Assembly (NCBI GenBank): GCA_000697055.1
Contig: JNDT01001469.1
Span: 1-26,436 of the forward strand
Length of the DNA: 26,436 nt
Origin: Saksenaea vasiformis B4078
Taxonomy: Eukaryota; Mucoromycota; Mucoromycetes; Mucorales; Saksenaeaceae
Direction of reading: 5' to 3'
Under the pieces are notes generated by a model. That model saw only the letters and a list, made by a program, of their open reading frames with translations. It did not search any database and was not told where the DNA came from. Position 1 is the first letter of the stretch; the number at the start of each line of letters is the position of its first letter. Made by a program: the position numbers and the translations under genes. Positions 21,435 to 26,436 of the stretch are shown here, in pieces.

Positions 21435-21579
21435 TACAGTGGTCCCTCGATATTATGCTATTTTTTTTGGAACAGAATCGGTGGGCTATAAATATTGCAT
21501 GTGTGCTTAAACGATATTCTCGATGTAGTGATGAATTTCCTTTCCACCGAGGGTATCGTTATATCGAGCGACCACTGTA
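21435..21579. mobile_element. 141-bp MITE with pogo/Tigger-like inverted repeats
   Basis: The element runs 21437-21577 and is bracketed by TA on both sides (21435-21436 and 21578-21579), the target duplication of the Tc1/mariner/pogo superfamily. The left end CAGTGGTCCCTCGATAT and the reverse complement of the right end CAGTGGTCGCTCGATAT match at 16 of 17 bases. The interior is AT-rich with no coding capacity, so it would depend on a transposase supplied elsewhere. No second copy was found in this window. Confidence 0.72.
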
Positions 21580-21644
21580 CAATGAATTTGGCTTTTTTTT
21601 CTGTTTTATACAGGGTCCGTTGAACGCAGCATATCCTCAGTTAC

Positions 21645-21947
21645 TCAGCAGTTCGTATCGTTTTTGACACAGTCAGTTCCCAAAGCTATCAACTCATTTA
21701 CGGCGCAAAGCGGTAAAATTACAGCACTGGTATTCATTATACCGCAGAAACGCATTCCTTGATAAGTAAGATGGTAATTAGTGTCGTGGTGCGCTAATGC
21801 ATCGATATAGTTCCATGCTGTTCGAGAGAATTGTACGTCCATAACGGTACCACGTTTATACAAATCATGTATCCTTCCACTAGGGTCTTGCATGCTGTGC
21901 GGAACCCAAACGTTGAGAGGATATTTTAACGTACCAGTGCGCAGCAT
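21645..21947 (-). pseudogene. Coding-like fragment, hypothetical (about 100 codons)
   Basis: A minus-strand frame from the ATG at about 21947 to TGA at 21645 has natural-looking protein text, for example YKRGTVMDVQFSRTAWNYID and NYHLTYQGMRFCGIMNTSA. A TAG lies just upstream and could be a splice acceptor, but I could not build a convincing upstream exon. It could be a short gene, an exon or a relic. It lies 66 bp from the MITE. No family recognised. Confidence 0.35.
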
Positions 21948-22360
21948 CAAGCCTAATTTTTATGGTTGCAGATGCATTTCTAATGGTCAAAGAACTAAAT
22001 GTAGCATCTAATTGCTCCTGGGGCTATAATATGTGATCTAACTATGAAACAATTTATATTGTAGCCAGACATGCTGACTGAGGGTAAACAATTGTTATTT
22101 ATGCACTCTGCACCAAATGTTCATTTACAGAAATGTAGCAAGTGTGGCAATAGCAACAAACGAAATATAAGAACACCGCCAGGGACTTCCCCGTAAAAAA
22201 ATTGTTATAGGTAAACTGCAAAAAGCCATGGAAGATGTATTACAAAGGTGAAAGTATCAACACTTTTCGGTGTCCCTGTTGCAGCGAGAACAACAAATTT
22301 TAATCTGCGCCAGGCCCTAGGCTAAACAACCCTTATTTTTGTTCTTCGAAGATCATTGCG
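21948..22360. other. Upstream region of the ASH-like gene; cysteine-pair ORF remnants
   Basis: No firm gene. On the + strand a short frame at about 22104-22196 contains KCSKCGN, and another near 22239-22304 contains FRCPCC. Both look like zinc-binding cysteine pairs, but lie in frames I could not join by a credible intron. The promoter of the gene starting at 22361 must be here. Confidence 0.3.
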
Positions 22361-24001
22361 ATGGCACTCGCTACATACAGTTCCAATTTCGGAGATTCCG
22401 AACACTGTGGACGGCAACCATCCGACACGAGCACATTTTCTACATCAAGGCTTGGAAAGTCAAGCTTATACGATGAGATTGAGAGACTCGAGCGCTCTAT
22501 GAATGCCGATTTCGAACAATACCTAGATAATGCTCGTGCAATGTTATTCCAACCTACTATACCTAGAACAGATGCAGCTAGCGAACATGAGCAGAGTGTT
22601 ACCAACGGCGATGACTTGGATCTGTTTGGAGATTTTGATCAGATACCGATGGTAACGGATATGCGTTTGGACTTTGCACCATCCGGACTGTCCGATGCGT
22701 CTGTCCACTCCGACCACGACATCCTCGGAGATATCATCCATCGTGCACGAGACGAAGGCGTAGATGATTCATGGCAAAATCATATGGCGTTAGTCGACGA
22801 TCAGTACAGTGTCACACCGCTTAGGAACTGCTCTACCATGCAGGACGATTCTAATCGCGCGATGTCGCCTGGAGAATATTTTGCCGCCCGATCTTTGCCT
22901 TTTGACAGCCTTTGGAATGAGGAGCAAAACAAGGTACGTGTTACAGCCTTTAGAGAAGATATTAAGACAGCATGGTATAAGCTATCCACCAAACGGGGGA
23001 ATACAAGGCATCATCACAGAACAACAGTTCATAAAGATCCGTCAACCGAAGTGAAAGATCAATCCAATGTATCGAGCCACTACCAAGCGAAGTCAAGTAC
23101 CTCTTCGTCTACAGATCCATTATGGTCTACTTTTGTACGTTGACTCTCTCTTATCGTCATTCATACTGAGCAGTCTATGTGTGTTATATAGAAAGCACTC
23201 CCGGATTCTCTTCGACATGATCATCGTTTTCATATCCGCCGTTTGAACACACATTCTTTAGACGACCCCCATCTCTCATCACTGTCCACGCGTTTACGCT
23301 ATTTAAACTGCGACGAAGGCCATTCAACAAGACCCACATTGAAGGAAGTAACGAAACATCTGTCGACCTCACAGTCTGAATATACCCCCATTCCCTATAT
23401 ACGGAAAAACAAAAGTGCTGAACAAGAACACTCTTCCTCAATCATGGCTAGTACACAACGAGAAACTGGAAATGAGAAAACTCCGGCCTCTCACAACCAT
23501 GTTGCCACCATACCACCGGTAAACCCGGAAGAAGGATACATTATTAACCCTCAACGCATCTCATTGTACTGCGAACCGTTAGCGGAATCAGTCCGAACAA
23601 ATGTATCTCATTTCCAGATCTCAAGTCCCACCAATAACCGAGTGTGCAGCTACATTATCTTTGCAGGACGAGATAAACTTCATTTCTTCCCTCAGCGGGG
23701 AGTCATCTCAGACAGCCGGCCAGCAGATGTTGCAGTACGACCTAGAAAAAGCACTATCCGTTCCATCGTAGCCAGTGGTCGAACTTATCTCAGCGAAACT
23801 GTCCTCATTCTAATAGATGGCAAACATGCAAAACAGCTGCAGGTCGATATCGAGTTGGTAGATAGCAACGAAACTAGTTCCAACAGTGAGTCACGAAGTT
23901 CTACGGCAGGCTCATCCCTGGCTGCTGATGAATTCCACTATACGCCTAAACCACTTCCATCGTCAACGTGTCGGTTCTGCGTGATGGAAAAGTCGTCCTG
24001 A
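22361..24001 (+). CDS. Protein with possible MSP/ASH-like beta domain (527 aa)
   Basis: Two exons (22361-23134 and 23192-24001) flank a 57-nt GT-AG intron (phase 0), giving 527 residues. The N-terminal two thirds are polar and probably disordered, with an early Glu/Arg-rich helix (SLYDEIERLERSMNADFEQY) and an acidic stretch DDLDLFGDFDQ. Residues about 374-482 look like one beta-sandwich: IINPQRISLYCEPLA, a SSPTNN turn, LHFFPQRGVISDSRPADVAV, then SETVLILIDGK. The order (basal strand, F-PQRG, D-V-V-R) recalls PapD/MSP-type domains, including the ASH domains of centrosomal SPD-2/CEP192. That link is tentative, based on pattern only. A poly(A) signal follows at 24088-24093. The 3' end converges with the uS14m gene. 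Confidence 0.8.
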
Positions 24002-24007
24002 TACTGG

Positions 24008-24013
24008 TTTATT
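24008..24013 (-). terminator. Poly(A) signal, minus strand (uS14m gene)
   Basis: TTTATT on the + strand reads AATAAA on the minus strand, about 126 nt beyond the uS14m stop. It lies past the neighbouring gene's own signal, so the two 3' UTRs would overlap. Confidence 0.4.
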
Positions 24014-24087
24014 CTATATTATTGAGGATAGATAGGGAAAGGATGTTAAATCGTACAAATGCTTAAGTAAGAGATGCACAACTGTAC

Positions 24088-24093
24088 AATAAA
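24088..24093 (+). terminator. Poly(A) signal of the ASH-like gene
   Basis: A canonical AATAAA lies 87 nt after the stop codon at 24001, on the coding strand. Confidence 0.55.
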
Positions 24094-24138
24094 GAGCACG
24101 ATCGCATTGTCGGCTTTTTCGGTGTTCCCCCATTTGTT

Positions 24139-24438
24139 TTACCACGACGCTTTCTTCACACCAGGAAGTTCGCCATTCAGCGCTTTTAAACGGAACTGGA
24201 ATCGACACAATTTGAATTCTCGCAGAACACCACTTCCGTGGCCCGTGGCAACGCAGCGATTTTTGATGTAGGCAGGTGAAGACTGCTTAGGCATGGCATT
24301 CAGCATAAGTTGTGCTTGGTGGCGAACACGCGCAGGCAAAGTTTGATTGCGAGTAATGTAACGGTAAGCTTGGCGTGTCACTTCATTGGTAGCAACGGCT
24401 TGACGAGCAGCGATATCACGGAGAACACGGCAACGCAT
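24139..24438 (-). CDS. MRP2: Mitochondrial ribosomal protein uS14m (MRPS14/Mrp2)
   Basis: Single-exon gene of 99 residues, the normal length for the family. It starts MRCRVLRDIAARQAV. The middle carries LPARVRHQAQLMLNAMPKQS. The C-terminal uS14 signature is SSPAYIKNRCVATGHGSGVL, then REFKLCRFQFRLKALNGELP and GVKKASW. This GVKKASW end is typical of uS14. The mitochondrial version lacks the CxxC zinc pairs of cytosolic forms, as here. The protein binds the 3' major domain of the small-subunit rRNA in the mitochondrion. The basic N-terminus would serve for import without a separate presequence (inference). It is head-to-head with a small acidic ORF across a 307-bp promoter holding three phased repeats. 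Confidence 0.95.
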   Translation of the reverse strand: MRCRVLRDIAARQAVATNEVTRQAYRYITRNQTLPARVRHQAQLMLNAMPKQSSPAYIKNRCVATGHGSGVLREFKLCRFQFRLKALNGELPGVKKASW

Positions 24439-24601
24439 CGTATAGTGTTTGAACAGGAAGGGGGTGTTGAGCTGTGACTTTCAATAAATGAAAAATTTCA
24501 AGGCGAGGGGTGCTGGATCACGACTTTGTCACTCCGCAGAACAAGCTGAAATCGGCTCGCCTGCGGTGTCTGTGGTGTTGTGCGCCAATGAAAGTAGCCT
24601 G

Positions 24602-24695
24602 TTAATCTTCGGAAACTAACATAAACGAATGAGAACCTCTACTTGATCTTCGGATGTTAAAGACAGCAAATAAAATCGCTCAGTTAATCTTCGGA
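24602..24695. promoter_or_regulatory. Three 12-bp elements TTRATCTTCGGA at exact 41-bp spacing
   Basis: Copies lie at 24602-24613 (TTAATCTTCGGA), 24643-24654 (TTGATCTTCGGA) and 24684-24695 (TTAATCTTCGGA). The starts are exactly 41 bp apart each time, while the 29-bp spacers share no sequence. A 41-bp step is close to four helical turns, which would put all three sites on one face of DNA. They lie between the divergent uS14m gene and a small plus-strand ORF, so they probably bind a transcription factor for one or both. Confidence 0.6.
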
Positions 24696-24745
24696 CTTCT
24701 ACGGCGACGGAGCTCCAAAAACAAGCTTGCTTCTTGCTGTCAGCT

Positions 24746-24937
24746 ATGAACACCCCGCAAGAGCAACACAACGACCACATGCATCATGAAGAAGCATTCG
24801 CTTCCGTTGATGCCAACGTTTCAGAAGAGATTTTCGAAGAAGACGAGGTAGTAGCAAATCTTTTTGAGCTCTATTTTCAGCAATTGCAGCAAAAAATGAG
24901 TGGCGAAATGAGGAAATCTACCACACCAGTGGTGTAA
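24746..24937 (+). CDS. Small acidic protein, hypothetical (63 aa)
   Basis: ATG at 24746 with G at -3, ending at TAA. The protein is acidic in the middle (EEIFEEDEVVANLFELYFQQ), predicted to be helical, with a His-rich N-terminus (HNDHMHHEE) and a short basic tail. The composition and the shared promoter with uS14m make a real gene plausible. I recognise no family, and a further exon downstream cannot be excluded. Confidence 0.5.
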   Translation: MNTPQEQHNDHMHHEEAFASVDANVSEEIFEEDEVVANLFELYFQQLQQKMSGEMRKSTTPVV

Positions 24938-25580
24938 CGACAACCGTTAATGGTATACAAGAATCTAACAGGCATAGAGGTTCTTAATCTTTGTTTCTTT
25001 ACTGTTAAATATTTTTCGAGAGAGTAAAATGGATGGTAGGCTAGCATATGAGTTGCACAAGCCAATTGCGTTTTTTAAAAACGCTTAATCAGTATTCTCT
25101 TGATCCAACGTGGTTGTATTGCCCATGCCTAATCTGTCTTCTGGATCCTGAGCCTATCTATTCGAAATATTCAAAACGAAAACAGGTCCTATGTCCTGGA
25201 TGACTGGTCCCCTGGCCAGAGGACCCAATGACAAAGAGAATGACACTTCTTAATCATTTTTCCATTGATACCAATATGAAAGTTGTAGAAAAATATTTCT
25301 CGGTCACCGTCGCAGAATTCTGGACAGATTGCTCTTGTGCTTATCCCAGTATTGTATGTGTATTTCAATGTAGCTGTCTGTCAATACAGCGCCATTGACA
25401 AAGGTAACTTCCTGTTCGCACTGGCCACACCTTGCTGAAAGGCTCAGCAGACACGGAGGCGCAAAGTGTTAGTCTAAGCAGCGTCCCATCATGCATAACA
25501 AAAGAACAGTCCTACGAATTCACATATATTCCATCTAACTATTTGACAACAAATCTCCTTTCCTTTTTATCCGCAAAGCC
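24938..25580. other. Intergenic, no gene seen
   Basis: No supported ORF. A near-perfect 20-bp palindrome (GGTCCC-CTGGCCAG-AGGACC) lies at 25206-25225. The 5' end of the following transposon-type ORF, and any end of its element, should lie in the last part. Confidence 0.4.
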
Positions 25581-26436
25581 ATGGACAGACAGCAAAACGA
25601 AGTTGGAGAGCCCCCGCCTCGCAGGAGACGGTATGGGTATCAGGAAACCCCCTCTCGCAGGTGCCTGGTCGCGACTACTCATTTGTGCGAAAACTGAAGC
25701 TTTGCAATTTTCTGCGGGAGGACCACAAGCAACTCAGGGTATTGTACTATGGAATTCTCATGTAAACTCTTTCAAATATATTAAGCACAGGATGATATAG
25801 GGCGTTCTTCGTTCAGTAGCAGAAGAATATGCAATCGCCTGTCAGTGTGCGATGCTTTTGGTCGATTTACATGTCCATCGTTGGATTGATGGCTACTTCG
25901 AAACCTTTCCTCCTGTCCATGAAGAAGCGTTCTTTATTGCAGCATTTAAAATGATCCTGACCCGAGATACCGCCACAAATGTTCGGGTAGCGTTTGTACG
26001 TAGCGATGTTAGGAAGTCAGCAGAATAATAAACTAAGTCTGCTCCCATGATCAATAGTCCAACTACCGCTGGTGTTTCAATCTACGGCAGACTTTTGAGA
26101 ACTTCTTTGATACTTGCAGAGTGAACCCAGCGACGGGAGAAGGTATACATGTAAATTTAAATTTGTAAGTCTAAATAAACTTATAACTTCTGCAGAAAAC
26201 TACCGGTTTCCCAAGTTGGCATACATGATGAGAGAGCTGGCCCCGTCATTTGCGGGGAAAATAGTCAGCAGTGAGTGAAACTATCTGAAAGAAAAACGGA
26301 CACAAACTTTTGCATATTTGTAGACAATTACCTGCATATTACGTCTAATCTGGAAACATACATGAAGAGAACCTTTATTACTTTTTTTTGATGACCTGTT
26401 CGAAAATCACCAGCAAGATCAGCGGCAGAATGGAAG
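25581..26436 (+). pseudogene. Frameshifted transposon-type ORF, N-terminal part, possibly Fanzor-related (runs off window)
   Basis: Likely exons: 25581-25738 (ATG at 25581, MDRQQNEVGEPPPRRRR), 25801-25995, 26058-26142, 26196-26270, then 26324 to the window end. Introns are 53-62 nt GT-AG. The joined text includes RDYSFVRKLKLCNFLREDHK, YFETFPPVHEEAFFIAAFKM, SNYRWCFNLRQTFENFFDTC and NYRFPKLAYMMRELAPSFAG. It resembles the N-terminal half of repetitive ORFs in Mucorales that end in TnpB/Fanzor nuclease domains; this is recollection, not proof. Two frame breaks are seen: one in the C5 run near 25649-25653, the other at the T8 run 26382-26389, where TGA follows at once while the next frame continues DDLFENHQQD. 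Both are in homopolymers, so decay or sequence error are possible. Confidence 0.5.

Noticed and set aside
25206..25225. 20-bp near-perfect palindrome as an operator
   Set aside because: One isolated short palindrome without a neighbouring promoter; likely chance.
1..26436. CRISPR array, rRNA or intact tRNA genes
   Set aside because: Looked for regular direct repeats and conserved tRNA boxes; none found apart from the three phased promoter elements.

Overview
The window looks like nuclear DNA of a Mucoromycota fungus, most likely a member of the Mucorales. The diagnostic evidence is a divergent pair of carotenoid genes: a fused lycopene cyclase/phytoene synthase (carRP type) and a phytoene dehydrogenase (carB). 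Their sequence and order match what is known from Mucor, Phycomyces and Blakeslea. Every spliced gene has short GT-AG introns (about 43-62 nt), several with CTAAC-like branch points. No bacterial features were seen. Gene models below were spliced by hand, by keeping frame and protein-family continuity across GT-AG boundaries.

Layout. 1-430: 3' end of a Fanzor/TnpB-like transposon nuclease gene, followed by a small hairpin. 431-2360: no firm gene, but coding-like debris. 2364-3194 (-): AT-hook protein. 3195-5711: a desert holding a probable truncated Tc1/mariner end. 5712-7528 (-) and 8023-9820 (+): the carRP/carB pair sharing a 494-bp promoter. 9821-12196: a desert holding a decayed ORF with one in-frame stop. 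12197-13344 (-): CCDC97-family protein. 13510-17860 (+): a 13-exon gene for a 1,244-residue protein I cannot identify. 17929-18114 (+): small ORF. 18745-19791 (+): small heat-shock-factor-type transcription factor. 19792-22360: repeat-rich interval with a 141-bp MITE, a fragment matching the 5' end of U2 snRNA and several coding-like remnants. 22361-24001 (+): two-exon protein with a possible MSP/ASH-like beta domain. 24139-24438 (-): mitochondrial ribosomal protein uS14m. 24746-24937 (+): small acidic protein. 25581-26436 (+): frameshifted, multi-exon, transposon-type ORF running off the window.

How the genes work together. CarRP makes phytoene from geranylgeranyl diphosphate and cyclises lycopene; CarB performs the desaturations in between, so the pair covers GGPP to beta-carotene. 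The remaining genes are housekeeping or regulatory genes (CCDC97, HSF, uS14m, AT-hook) with no evident pathway link to carotenoids. Mobile-element remnants sit in the long intergenic stretches and at both window edges.

The points most worth a second look are the large orphan protein, the three 12-bp promoter elements at exact 41-bp spacing near uS14m, the Fanzor-like remnant with its 3' hairpin, the MITE, and the U2-like fragment.
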